Below are positions 16,355-25,800 of a stretch of 64,000 bases of DNA, piece after piece (positions within the stretch are counted from its first letter, which is position 1; each line of letters opens with the position of its first letter). The notes under the pieces were generated by a model that worked only from the letters and a program-made list of their open reading frames with translations, searched no databases and was not told the origin of the DNA. Location of the stretch: assembly GCA_964215955.1 (NCBI GenBank), contig CAXPDR010000018.1:124001-188000 (forward strand), written 5' to 3'. The stretch comes from GCA-2706205 sp964215955 (GTDB lineage Bacteria > Bdellovibrionota > Bacteriovoracia > Bacteriovoracales > Bacteriovoracaceae). Position numbers and translations under genes: made by a program.

Positions 16355-16979
16355 TCTTGCACTCCAACTCGGTGAGCTTATCTTTGGTAGCTCTAAGATC
16401 TCGTGTCACTCGATTAAATCTTTCCGCAACAACAAGCGATAGACCTTGTAAAAACTTAGCCCCTATAATTGGATACATTTCTATCAATTCCTCCAAGTCT
16501 GGTTTATATATCCCAAGCAATATAGAAGAACCTTTAGATACTATTGTTGCATTTCTTTGATTTTGATTCTCAAGAAGAGCAAACTCTCCAAAGTATTCAT
16601 ATTTTCCGAGCCTAGCGATCATTAAATTATCTTTAATTGCTTGCCCCTCTTTTATTACACTTCTTTGTCCAAATACTTCCACAGTTCCACTAAAAACTAT
16701 ATAAAATCCAAATCCACTTGTTCCATCTTTAATAATTAATTCATCACTTGCAAATACTCTTTCATGGAGGAAATGACTAAACTTCTTTAGCTCGTAATCA
16801 GAAAACTTATCAAAGATTTCTAAACTCCTTAAAAATTTAGGAATGGATTTCTCTTTATTTGTTGATAGTGGAGATGCTTGCCAAAAATATTTAAGCGTTG
16901 GAATATTTAGGCGATCTTTTTTAAATTCTTCTTTATTATTTTGAAATTGATTTTCAACTTCACTCTCATGGCCACTCAT
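16341..16979 (-). CDS. Cyclic nucleotide-binding domain protein
   Basis: A 212-residue cytoplasmic protein with one CRP-type cNMP-binding domain (about 45-175). It has an IFDKFSDYELKKFSHFLHER helix, the FYIVFSGTVEVF strand pair and the phosphate-binding cassette YFGEFALLENQNQRNATIVS. The Arg and the FGE-A motif of the cassette are retained, so nucleotide binding is plausible. There is no helix-turn-helix, so it is not a DNA-binding CRP. A C-terminal helix (180-212) may be a coiled coil. It overlaps both neighbours by 14 bases, which suggests that it regulates or is produced with the permease downstream. Confidence 0.8.
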   Translation of the reverse strand: MSGHESEVENQFQNNKEEFKKDRLNIPTLKYFWQASPLSTNKEKSIPKFLRSLEIFDKFSDYELKKFSHFLHERVFASDELIIKDGTSGFGFYIVFSGTVEVFGQRSVIKEGQAIKDNLMIARLGKYEYFGEFALLENQNQRNATIVSKGSSILLGIYKPDLEELIEMYPIIGAKFLQGLSLVVAERFNRVTRDLRATKDKLTELECKIENN

Positions 16980-17622
16980 AAATCAAACCTTTATTTTTAT
17001 TTATCCAACCTCTGAATTCTTTTGGTGACTCAATATAATACCACTCTTTAGATCTTTTTGAGATTGAGTATTTAATCCCCTTGGGCAAAACTTGTACTTG
17101 TTCAAATATTTTTGATGGTCCTAAAAATACGTTCTGGTTCTCAACACTTACAAAGAGCTCATATTTTTTAAGGCTATAATTATAACCAAAAGCAGCCAGG
17201 GTTAATGCAGTTGAACAAAACAGAAGCAACCAAGACTTTTTGAGATAAGCACTAACTGTTACGACTGAGAAAAATAAACCTATAACTAAGAAAAATAAAG
17301 GAGGTGTACTCAAAGATTCTAAATGAATCTTATCAGATATTTCTAAAGAGTTTTCAAGCTCATTAATCTCTAGCTTTGTTTGTACTAATTCCTTTGCTGA
17401 TAATAATTCATTAGAAAACAAACCAGAGTATTTTGCTTTTTCTAATTGAAGCTTTGCTAAAGGGAAATCCCCTTTCTCATAATTTAGATAGGCCTTGTTA
17501 AAAAGCTCTAAGTTCTTAGGCAAATTCAAGGACTCCAGATAAGTATATGCTTCATCCCAATTCTTTTCTTTTAAGTAACTATTAAATTTTTCCAATTCTT
17601 GATCTTTAACAATAACAGACAT
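16966..17622 (-). CDS. Membrane protein with helical repeats and SH3-like domain
   Basis: From the ATG at 17622 the protein has 218 residues. The N-terminal part (about 5-95) is helical and TPR-like, followed by two hydrophobic segments (about 108-125 and 130-145). The C-terminal domain has NVFLGPSKIFEQVQVLPKGI, WYYIESPKEFRGWINKNKG and so resembles a bacterial SH3 domain. This layout recalls BatE-type proteins, though no Bat operon is visible. An upstream in-frame ATG at 17685 would overlap the divergent gene at 17669, so I prefer 17622. It overlaps the cyclic-nucleotide-binding gene by 14 bases. Precise function unknown. Confidence 0.7.
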   Translation of the reverse strand: MSVIVKDQELEKFNSYLKEKNWDEAYTYLESLNLPKNLELFNKAYLNYEKGDFPLAKLQLEKAKYSGLFSNELLSAKELVQTKLEINELENSLEISDKIHLESLSTPPLFFLVIGLFFSVVTVSAYLKKSWLLLFCSTALTLAAFGYNYSLKKYELFVSVENQNVFLGPSKIFEQVQVLPKGIKYSISKRSKEWYYIESPKEFRGWINKNKGLIYEWP

Positions 17623-17668
17623 ACAGTAATTATTATGCTTTAAGCTTTTAAAATCAAGAAGACGTGAA

Positions 17669-18589
17669 ATGACAACGCCAAGCAAAAAAGATCAAATTTC
17701 AAAGATTTTGCTTAATAATGCAAAAATTAATGAAATTAAACTACAAGCGAATGATTTTAAACCAACTAATATTGGTCATGGGCCTTTTGTGAAAACAATC
17801 GAAGGTGACGTCCTTTATGATTTAAGAGACTCAGATAAAAGACCTTTTTGTGGCCATTCACACCCAATTCTTATTCAGCACAACTTTAAAGCATTAAATA
17901 ATGAGTTTACTCCAAATTTTTATTCTGTTCCAAAAACCGAATATACAAAAATGATTGAAACTTTTCAAAAAGTTCACTTTACTGAGATATTAAACTCTAA
18001 CTTTGAGATTACTTATCATAATGTCGTTATTAACTTTGATGAAGATCTTATCTCACACGACATTGCAGCAGTTAAAGAACGCCTAAATTCTTTAATTTCA
18101 AAAAATAGAAGTACTTATTTTTGGATTATTGAAAATGATATTAATTTATTTACCGATAACGATATTTTTCTATTTAACGAGTTCATGATTTCTGTAGATA
18201 ATCAAAAGCATGTTCATCTCGTAAGTCAAAATCACTTTATTTCATCTGTTTTCATTTACTCACACCATCTTTTTAGTGAAGATGAGAATATTCAATTCTA
18301 TCTTAGTTTTAAAAAGTTTTTTGAAGAAATTATCGGAACAGAAATTAATGGAAAAAACTCTATAGATTTTGAAATAATAGATGCTTTCATATTTAAAAAT
18401 GACTTGAATTGGAAACGAAAAAATCGCTATTTGATCTTTGATAAGAGTCCAAAGCAAGAAATTTTAAAAGATAATGGTATTTTAATTGATTATGAAAAAA
18501 TAAAAGAGCCTTTTCATATCTCCATCCCTCTAGCATGTACAAATGATGAATTATTAGATATTTTAAATAAATTAAAAATATCCTTGTAG
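17669..18589 (+). CDS. Degenerate class-III aminotransferase-like protein
   Basis: A 306-residue protein, about 100 shorter than a functional class-III (ArgD/AstC-type) aminotransferase. The N-terminal part clearly matches that family: GPFVKTIEGDVLYDLRDSD then GHSHPILIQH is the usual start of the fold. The C-terminal part resembles the small domain (ILKDNGILIDYEK, PLACTNDELLDILNKL). The central PLP-binding region is not recognisable: the SGTEA phosphate loop, the D-E-V-Q strand and the Schiff-base lysine block are absent. The gene is nevertheless an intact open frame with no stop or frameshift. It sits 7 bp before astA (arginine succinyltransferase), whose usual pathway partner is the aminotransferase AstC. 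I infer a pseudoenzyme retained for a non-catalytic role with AstA. Confidence 0.6.
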   Translation: MTTPSKKDQISKILLNNAKINEIKLQANDFKPTNIGHGPFVKTIEGDVLYDLRDSDKRPFCGHSHPILIQHNFKALNNEFTPNFYSVPKTEYTKMIETFQKVHFTEILNSNFEITYHNVVINFDEDLISHDIAAVKERLNSLISKNRSTYFWIIENDINLFTDNDIFLFNEFMISVDNQKHVHLVSQNHFISSVFIYSHHLFSEDENIQFYLSFKKFFEEIIGTEINGKNSIDFEIIDAFIFKNDLNWKRKNRYLIFDKSPKQEILKDNGILIDYEKIKEPFHISIPLACTNDELLDILNKLKISL

Positions 18590-18596
18590 GTGCTCT

Positions 18597-19625
18597 GTGT
18601 TCACATTAAGAAGTGTTAGTTTAAATGATCTAGATGATTTATATGAGTTAAGTGGTAAAGTCTTTTTTATCAATCTTCCTCATGACAAACGAATTATAGA
18701 AGAAAAAATTAAGGCTTCAATAAATTCTTTTAAAAGACCACACAAAGACCTATCGAAAAATTATTATATTTTTGTTTTAGTAGATGAAGAAATTAACAAA
18801 GTCATTGGTGTTTCTATGATCCACGCTCAACATGGAACCGAAAAAGAACCACACTTCTTCTTACGTGTATCTAGCGAACATAAATATTCTCAAACCATTA
18901 ATACAGGATTCGTTCATGGAACCCTGAGACTTGGTTTAGATACCAATGGCCCCACAGAGATTGGAGGATTAGTTGTTTCTCCCGAATATAGAGGAAATAC
19001 TAATAAACTAGGTAAACAAATATCCTTTGTTAGATTTTTATATATGGCGTTCAATCAAAGTAAATTTAAAGAGCAAATTCACAGTGAACTAATGCCTCCG
19101 TTTGATTCAAGTGGAAAGTCCCCTCTTTGGGAAGCTATTGGAAGAAGATTTATGAACATGGATTATTACGAGGCTGATAAGCTAAGTCGTTCAAATAAGG
19201 AATTTATTTTAAGTCTATTTCCTTCTGACAACATTTATATGACCTTACTTCCCTATGAAGCACGTAACTCCATTGGAAAAGTTGGAAAAGACACAGAGCC
19301 AGTAAAGGCAATGCTTGAAAAAATCGGATTTCAATATATGAATGAAGTCGATCCTTTTGATGGTGGACCACACTATAGGTCTAAACTTACTAATATAAAG
19401 CCCGTACAAGAATCTTTTGAATTCAGGCCAATTATTTCGTCTGAGACAATTACTGAAGAAGAACAAGATTATTTAATCTCTATTCCAACTACTGACCATC
19501 CATTTTTTGCTTTTAAGACAAAGGGTATCGTTGATCCACAAAAGAAAACAATATCTTTACCTAAGGAAATTTTTAATAAATTTGAACTGAACTCAGAAAT
19601 AAAGGTCTCTGGTATACCTTTTTAA
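18597..19625 (+). CDS. astA: Arginine N-succinyltransferase-like protein
   Basis: A 342-residue GNAT-fold enzyme of the AstA family, which transfers succinyl from succinyl-CoA to the alpha-amino group of arginine. Family blocks are present in order: RSVSLNDLDDLYELS, THINTGFVHG-like TINTGFVHGTLRLGL, EIGGLVVSPEYRG, FKEQIHSELMPPFD and DPFDGGPHYR. It starts with GTG at 18597, 7 bp after the aminotransferase-like gene. No astB, astD or astE is present nearby, so the complete AST pathway is not evident here. The enzyme may act on another amine, as in other bacteria where astA stands alone. It converges with, and overlaps by 4 bases, the next gene on the minus strand. Confidence 0.85.
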   Translation: MFTLRSVSLNDLDDLYELSGKVFFINLPHDKRIIEEKIKASINSFKRPHKDLSKNYYIFVLVDEEINKVIGVSMIHAQHGTEKEPHFFLRVSSEHKYSQTINTGFVHGTLRLGLDTNGPTEIGGLVVSPEYRGNTNKLGKQISFVRFLYMAFNQSKFKEQIHSELMPPFDSSGKSPLWEAIGRRFMNMDYYEADKLSRSNKEFILSLFPSDNIYMTLLPYEARNSIGKVGKDTEPVKAMLEKIGFQYMNEVDPFDGGPHYRSKLTNIKPVQESFEFRPIISSETITEEEQDYLISIPTTDHPFFAFKTKGIVDPQKKTISLPKEIFNKFELNSEIKVSGIPF

Positions 19626-20266
19626 TAATGCTTCTTATTTAGAAGAATTCCTTTTAAATCAGCATTGGCCAATTCTCCTGTTTCTTCATCAAAGACTTCA
19701 TCATGAAACTCTTGAGCTGCGTTTGTCTGATATTGCTTCAAAGCTTGTTGCTCAATGAGTCGCTTCTTCGATTGACGCATTTTATGCCTTTCTTTCAACA
19801 AGAATACAGTCGCGGAATCTTTATTCTCATTTTCTTTTTTTAATCTTTGAGCTTCTAACTCTTTAATCTGTTTTGCCGAGAGAACACCAATAGATTCAAG
19901 CCCACTGCTGTCACCCTCCTGGTGAGAAACTTTATGAACTCTAGTATTAATCTCTGGCTTCGTGGGATTTTGAACGTTTTCTCTTGAATCATTATATTCT
20001 TGAGCGTTTGGACCTGTCCTTGACTCTAACTCTTTTTTAGCTTCTTCATTAAAAGGTATAATTTTAGCCTGATCATCCTTTGGAAATGACTTATTATTAT
20101 GAGCTTTTGCATCCTCGCTATTAAACTGCATAGATTCGCCATTAGCGGCCATCTGCTGTGATGACTGGACTTCCTTAACATTGTCCCTGACAATGTATTT
20201 GTCGATCTCATCTGGGCTTAAAAGCCTAAATAGACGCATTATTTCTGAACCTATAGGACCAAGCAT
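19622..20266 (-). CDS. Hypothetical polar protein, largely disordered
   Basis: A 214-residue protein I do not recognise. The first 25 residues (IGSEIMRLFRLLSPDEIDKY) look ordered. The rest is highly polar and rich in Gln, Asn, Glu and Lys, with a likely helical region at about 130-185 (IKELEAQRLKKENENKDSA and KERHKMRQSKKRLIEQQALK). The tail is acidic. There is no signal peptide or membrane segment. A GAGG ribosome site lies before the ATG at 20266. A sigma-28-like box lies about 28 bp upstream, which would link it to motility or the free-swimming stage. Confidence 0.65.
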   Translation of the reverse strand: MLGPIGSEIMRLFRLLSPDEIDKYIVRDNVKEVQSSQQMAANGESMQFNSEDAKAHNNKSFPKDDQAKIIPFNEEAKKELESRTGPNAQEYNDSRENVQNPTKPEINTRVHKVSHQEGDSSGLESIGVLSAKQIKELEAQRLKKENENKDSATVFLLKERHKMRQSKKRLIEQQALKQYQTNAAQEFHDEVFDEETGELANADLKGILLNKKHY

Positions 20267-20293
20267 ATAACCTCACGCTTTATTACTTTTAAT

Positions 20294-20321
20294 GTATCGG
20301 AAGATTAAACAATATACTTGA
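20294..20321 (-). promoter_or_regulatory. Weak sigma-28-like promoter
   Basis: Minus-strand TCAAGTAT (20321-20314), 12 bases, then TCCGATAC (20301-20294). This is 6 of 8 and 6 of 8 against the FliA elements with one extra spacer base. It lies about 28 bp before the start codon at 20266. Confidence 0.3.
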
Positions 20322-20390
20322 GTAAATTACTCGACGCATTAGGTTTTTCAACTATTTACAGAATTTTTTTAGGATAAATATAAAAAATTA

Positions 20391-20419
20391 TAGACAGTTT
20401 CTCATAAAATCATTATATT
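20391..20419 (+). promoter_or_regulatory. Sigma-70 promoter of tRNA-Asn
   Basis: TAGACA (20391-20396), a 17-base spacer, and TATATT (20414-20419). Each hexamer has one mismatch to consensus and the spacing is optimal. Transcription would begin near 20426, about 14 bases before the mature tRNA. Confidence 0.7.
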
Positions 20420-20439
20420 TCTATGTACTTTATGATTAC

Positions 20440-20516
20440 TGGAATGTGGCGCAGTTGGTTAGCGCAGTAGACTGTTAATCTATTGGTCGTCGGTTCGAGT
20501 CCGACCATTCCAGCCA
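20440..20516 (+). tRNA. tRNA-Asn (anticodon GTT)
   Basis: A complete 77-base cloverleaf. Acceptor TGGAATG (20440-20446) pairs with CATTCCA (20506-20512); discriminator G at 20513; CCA encoded at 20514-20516. The D arm is GCGC-AGTTGGTTA-GCGC. The anticodon loop CTGTTAA gives anticodon GTT, which reads AAC/AAU. The T arm is GTCGG-TTCGAGT-CCGAC. A promoter precedes it and a terminator follows, so it is a single-gene unit. Confidence 0.97.
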
Positions 20517-20534
20517 TTTTTCTTAAAGTATTCT

Positions 20535-20568
20535 AAAAGCCCTGTTTAACCCACAGGGCTTTTTTTTT
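20535..20568 (+). terminator. Rho-independent terminator after tRNA-Asn
   Basis: GCCCTGT (20539-20545), loop TTAACCC, ACAGGGC (20553-20559), then nine T. A4 on the left side means it may also stop the converging gene at 20578. Confidence 0.92.
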
Positions 20569-20577
20569 ACATAAAAC

Positions 20578-21456
20578 CTAATATCTATACTCAACGGTCG
20601 CTTCCAATCGATTTTCTTCACTGTCTTTTTTGGCCCTTATCCCAAAAACCAAACGATCTGTGATCCGCTTAGAAAGGCTTATATAGTAAGTTTTTTCTTT
20701 TCCATAGAAATTATCACCTGGAAATGGATGATCATTGGAATCTACATGTCCGATAGCGATTTTGTATTGATTTATATTTTTAACAACTTCAATTCCACTA
20801 TAATATCTCTGCTCTTTACCAAGGGCCGTATAAACTTTGATTTCATCAATAATTGGATTAAATTCCTCAAGACTGTATGTGGCAATGGCGGTTATAGTTT
20901 CTTCACTCTTAAAACGAGTTAATCCAAGTGCGACCTGTAATTTTTCGTTAATTTTCTTTTTCAGGGTTAAACGGACATACTCTTCAATTTCTTGATTTAA
21001 TCTCTCAAAGGCATTCAGATCCTCTTCAGGACTTAGACTTCCCACAGTTAAAGACACTTCATCGAGGATATCACCCATATTGATTTTTATTCTCATTCCA
21101 TCAATCCATCCAGCAGTTTTTATATCTAAAGGAGTGAGATTGTCGGCTGGTATAGCACCAACTTGAATAGACTTATCTACCAAGCATTTCACATCGAAAT
21201 AAAGGTTTCTTAAAGATATTTTCTCGTTATCGCCTATAGTATTATAATCTGAAACAAAAGCATCTCCAGTTACTAGCCTGGCATTAAGGGAGACACAACT
21301 ATTGCTGCCAAATTCGTGTTTGTACCTAAAGTCTAATCTGTATTGATTTCTAATGTCACCATCATCAGACCGAAGACGGTATTTACCCCTAACTTCAGAG
21401 TCTGCAAATAAGTTATTTCCATACAGAAATGAGATAAAAACCACTATTATAAACAT
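20578..21456 (-). CDS. Outer-membrane beta-barrel (porin-like) protein
   Basis: A 292-residue exported protein. The signal peptide (about 1-19, ending LFADS) is followed by alternating polar and hydrophobic strands typical of a barrel: YRLRSDDGDIRNQYRLDFRY, ISLRNLYFDVKCLV, YYSGIEVVKN and the final strand RLEATVEYRY, ending in Tyr as outer-membrane barrels do. It resembles the alginate/phosphate-type or putative porins of Proteobacteria at the level of layout only. There is no clear ribosome site before the ATG at 21456, and no better start in frame. It is related in style to the porin at 59.7 kb but is not obviously homologous. Substrate unknown. Confidence 0.7.
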   Translation of the reverse strand: MFIIVVFISFLYGNNLFADSEVRGKYRLRSDDGDIRNQYRLDFRYKHEFGSNSCVSLNARLVTGDAFVSDYNTIGDNEKISLRNLYFDVKCLVDKSIQVGAIPADNLTPLDIKTAGWIDGMRIKINMGDILDEVSLTVGSLSPEEDLNAFERLNQEIEEYVRLTLKKKINEKLQVALGLTRFKSEETITAIATYSLEEFNPIIDEIKVYTALGKEQRYYSGIEVVKNINQYKIAIGHVDSNDHPFPGDNFYGKEKTYYISLSKRITDRLVFGIRAKKDSEENRLEATVEYRY

Positions 21457-21545
21457 GTGTGAGTTTTAACATGATTTGGTTAAGAGACATAAAAGCGTGT
21501 AAAAAATACTTAATTATCAATTTAGATGCTTTTTAGACATATCGA

Positions 21546-22817
21546 CTATTTAACAATTTTTTCAAATATCTCACGCATATTTACTCTAGCATTGATAGAT
21601 CGTAATAAAGTAAAAATCCCTAATACTTTTCTATCAAGAAAAATAAAATGAGCAGGAATGGATTTAAAACTTAATGTCTTTCGAAGCTTTTGTCCCTCTT
21701 CAAAAATTTCATTTTGAATATCAGTACTTCCCCAGTCAAAATCTGAAGAGCGCCAAGGATCACTAATGAGGGTGATATATTTCCACATAGAATCTCTTTC
21801 ATATGTTAAATACTTACCGGATATTTCCATAAATTCATGAAGTGTTTTAAAAAAGCCTTCCTCATTCAATAAAAAGCTATTTTTTAAAAAACCTTGATAG
21901 AACTTAATAAGGTCCTTATCAAACTCTAAACATGCGCCAAAGTCTAAAAGAGCAACTGAATCACCATTTTCACTGACAAAGTAGTTTCCACCATGGGCAT
22001 CTGTCTGAACTAGATTAAACTCAAATATCTCTCTTAAAAAGAGTTCTAACAGCTTTGAACCAATTCTGTCTCGCTTGGCTTGTCCTAAATTCAAGGAATT
22101 TAAATTACTCAAGTGAGTTCCGTTTATATACTCCAGGCAAATAACTTTATCACTCGAAAAGTCCGAGTAAACTTTAGGTACTTTAAAAAATTGATCATCT
22201 AGTAATTCACTATATTTATTAATTGATTTTATCTCTTCTAGGTAATCCATTTCATGCTTTAAAACTCTTTCAATCTCTTTAAATACATCAGTCGTATCGA
22301 TTCCCTTTGGGAAAATTTTTAAACTTGAGGTTAAAGCCTTAAGAAAAAACATATCTCCACCAATGGCCTTATCAATTCCTTTATATTGAATTTTTAGTAT
22401 AACGAATTGACCAGTGCTTTTTAATTTGGCCTTATGAACTTGGCCTATACTAGCAGCAGCGATGGGTTGTTTTTCTATTTCTAAATTTTCCAGATGAGTC
22501 TCATTTAGCTGGGAAGATATAACATCAAAGTCTAAAAAATGAGTCATATTATGCAACAATTTTAATTTTTCATTTATTTGAGGGCTTAAATAGAATTCTC
22601 CATACTGGGAAAGCATTTGACCTGCTTTCATAATGGAGCCTTTATAATGGGAGAGATCATCCACAATTTTTTCGGGATGAACCCCAATAATATCTTCCAA
22701 AATTTGCTTAGGATCATTTCTATTCTTTACAATTGAGACACCCGTTTTTAAGGCGTAGCTGAGAAGTGAAGAATTACGCTTTAGAAGGCCATTTTTAATA
22801 TTTTTTATTTTTTTCAT
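21546..22817 (-). CDS. UbiB/ABC1-family atypical kinase
   Basis: A 423-residue member of the ABC1/ADCK family of atypical protein-kinase-like ATPases, associated with ubiquinone synthesis or lipid homeostasis. Diagnostic motifs are KAGQ (64-67), the Ala-rich loop IAAASIGQVHKA (119-130) in place of a glycine-rich loop, Lys142 in VILKIQ, the catalytic-loop-like TDAHGGNYF (272-280) and DFG (292-294). Unlike canonical UbiB it shows no C-terminal transmembrane pair, so it looks soluble or peripheral. It follows the large phosphodiesterase gene by 58 bp on the same strand. No ubi genes are nearby, so the substrate is open. Confidence 0.85.
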   Translation of the reverse strand: MKKIKNIKNGLLKRNSSLLSYALKTGVSIVKNRNDPKQILEDIIGVHPEKIVDDLSHYKGSIMKAGQMLSQYGEFYLSPQINEKLKLLHNMTHFLDFDVISSQLNETHLENLEIEKQPIAAASIGQVHKAKLKSTGQFVILKIQYKGIDKAIGGDMFFLKALTSSLKIFPKGIDTTDVFKEIERVLKHEMDYLEEIKSINKYSELLDDQFFKVPKVYSDFSSDKVICLEYINGTHLSNLNSLNLGQAKRDRIGSKLLELFLREIFEFNLVQTDAHGGNYFVSENGDSVALLDFGACLEFDKDLIKFYQGFLKNSFLLNEEGFFKTLHEFMEISGKYLTYERDSMWKYITLISDPWRSSDFDWGSTDIQNEIFEEGQKLRKTLSFKSIPAHFIFLDRKVLGIFTLLRSINARVNMREIFEKIVK

Positions 22818-22875
22818 ATAGATAAAATATCATAACTATCTTGATTTTTTATTTGTCGATTTAATGCCTAGGTAA

Positions 22876-25800
22876 TTATTTAAATAATGTATGCCAAAAG
22901 GGCTTCCATAATTTAGAATCTGGTTTCACCCTATTAATTTTAAGAACTGTTGGTAAGATGTCCTTGGCCATAACTGGAGTTGTTGAATCTTTATACTCAA
23001 AAGAATCCTTATCACCAAGTTTTGTTAAAAATACGGAATGCTTTACTTGAGCTCTTTCAATGGCACCATGATCACCTTCAGTAGAATAGCTCGAATTAAA
23101 ATTAAATCCAGGTCTTGCTAACAAGACAAAGTCTGGTCTTTCATCTTGTCGATTAGAGTTTCCTTGGATGCTTGAATCAAGAGTCAAAAGTTTAGTCAAG
23201 CTAGTTATGGCATTTGGGTATTGATGGTCTTTAAAAAGATGTAGTAACTCTCTTTCTGAATACCAATTTTTGTATCTGAATGCCTCTACATTCCCATAAC
23301 CTAAAATATCTCTACTTAGTTGCCCGTGATTAATTAAATAATCACCATTAGCTGTCTGTGAAAAGCTCTTAAATGGTATATATCTAAATAGCTCGATTCC
23401 CCCAGCTTTTTTTGAAAATATAATTGCTCCTGACTCTTCATTCATTATAATGATTGGCTCACGTGATAATTCTTCTCTAATATTCATTTTATGAGAAAGT
23501 TCTTTAACTCTATTTTTATCCTTTAGCCAAGTTGCAAAGTATTCTACAGGTTTAAAACCTGTTCTCTGAAAAAGATCTAATCGCAGCCTAGGATCATTTA
23601 AAACGACAGATAATAATTTGAAATCCATCAAGTCCTTAATGAGATTATACTTATGTCCATTAAGTGGATAATTTTCTAAATCATAAAAGCTTGGTCTTTC
23701 TTCCCATTCATTTGTAGGTGACTTAAGATAAATTTGTGCAAGCGCATCACCAGAAGTATCCAACAAAACATTTGGCTCTCCTTGATTATTGCTTTTTCCT
23801 CTATAGATATAATCAAAAGGATGGATTTGAAATTCTTTTAAGAAATAAAGATCATGCTTGGGAGTTGGTGATTCAAAAGTTTTTACAACGAATTCATAAT
23901 CCCTATTTAGAAAATAATCCCCTGTGAAGAATGTCGTCAAATTGAAACTAGTATTTTTCATGAATACATCGTAAGGAAATAAATTTAAGTCTGTACCCTT
24001 ATGTTCATGTCCACCTCTCATACCATGGTCAGAAACAAGGAAGATGTGAGCATCCCTTAAGACAGGATCCGCTTGAAGAACCCTAACTAACTTTTCAAAA
24101 CTATTATCAATTTCTTTGTAAATTTCATCCAAGCTCTCATTATTATGATGAGAAGCCGAGTCGACACTCGCAAACCAATTCATTATTAACTTATGTTTAC
24201 CGGGTTCATCTTTTATTTGATCAATTGCTCGCTCAACACTAGCAATATCTAACGCTAAAGCTCCCCCTAGACTTCCAAAGGTAATCTCATCAATTTTATC
24301 AAGAGCAATTTCTCCAATTTGGGTAAAGGGAAGATTAAGACCACGGCTATATGGCATATAATTCGTAATTGTTTCAGCTTCTGCATAGTAGTCACCTAAC
24401 CATTTCACTCCAGACTCTTTTAGGTGTTCTAAACTTCGATTATTACCCGTTTCATAAATTGAAACTAAATCCTTTCTTATATCCGTATAGTTACTTCTTG
24501 GTTGAATTTTAGTTCTCGAGATAGGTGTATTACTTCTTACACCATGTTGATCGGGTGTGTGCCCTGTGAAAATCGTCCCCCATGAAGGCAAGGTCAAAGA
24601 TCTTGTCGTGTATGAGTTAAATTCATGTCCGTCATCAATAAAGTATTTTTTAAGATTTGGTATAAGTCCATCCTTGGCTGCCTGTCTAAATCTATCGGGT
24701 CTTAAACCATCAATTAGTAGCATTACGACAGGTTGGTCAAATTTTGCTTCTTGAGATGCCGGAGCTCTCGGTTTATTTACTTCTCTTTTTTCCAATTTTT
24801 TAATAAACCTTTTAGTTTTTTTATCGTCTGATATGTAAGCCTTGAAAGCGTACCAATTTTTTAATCTATACCCAGCTTTTTCGTAATTATCTCCAAAATC
24901 AATAATTTTGGCTTCTCTTTCTTCTTCAGAGAATTTTTTCACAACTCTAGTAACAGTATCTTCTTGTAACTTTTTGTCATCCGATTGCAGGTTATTAATT
25001 ATCTCAGATCTCTCTTGATAACTCATATCTATTTTTTCTAATTGTTTATCTAACGCCCCTTTTAAAATTTCATGACTTGATATTTCCAAAAATCCAGTAT
25101 CTACTAGTAAATCAAATTCTGCATCTGAATAGATTCTATGTTCAAATATCGTTTTTCCTGTTTTTTGATTTACAAAAGTTACGGCACCGTCAATTGTTTT
25201 AAGCGCAATTGAAAGTCCCGAAAAAGATAAAAAATCAAAGCCTATTTCTTTTGCAACTTCGACAATATTTACCAAACTATTCTTTTTTGTATTTTTTCCA
25301 ATATTATTGAAGTCAACAACTGTCATTGGACTCGAAGACTGCCTTGTTGAAAAAATCCCCAAGGGAATTAAACCTTCATCATTTAACTCATGATCCTCCA
25401 AAACATTGATCATTCTTGTTGGATCCTCAACGGCTATTAAGAAGTTACTAAATTCTTCATAATAAGACTTATCCTTAAAACCATAAACAATAGCAAAGTC
25501 TGAAGAAAGTGGAATTGTTAACAATCCTTCTTGGTTAGAGCGTTCCACCAACTTGGACATTGTAATAAAATAATCTTGTTCCTTTAGTTTTCTAAACTTC
25601 TTATAAAGATCAACCATTTTATTCTTTTCTGTAAAAAAAGGAGCTAGATCTGATACTTGATGATATCTAAGGTTTAAACCTGCACCCATCTTCCATAAGT
25701 CTTCTTCAGTAAAAACCTCGGATAAAATTGGAACTTTATTTTCAAATAGTTCCAACCTAATTAAGCGTTCTAAATAAGAAGCTTGGTATGATTTTATGTC

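Noticed and set aside
19622..20266. Possible toxin-antitoxin or phage origin for the disordered protein
   Set aside because: Length, lack of a partner gene and the ordinary base composition give no support.
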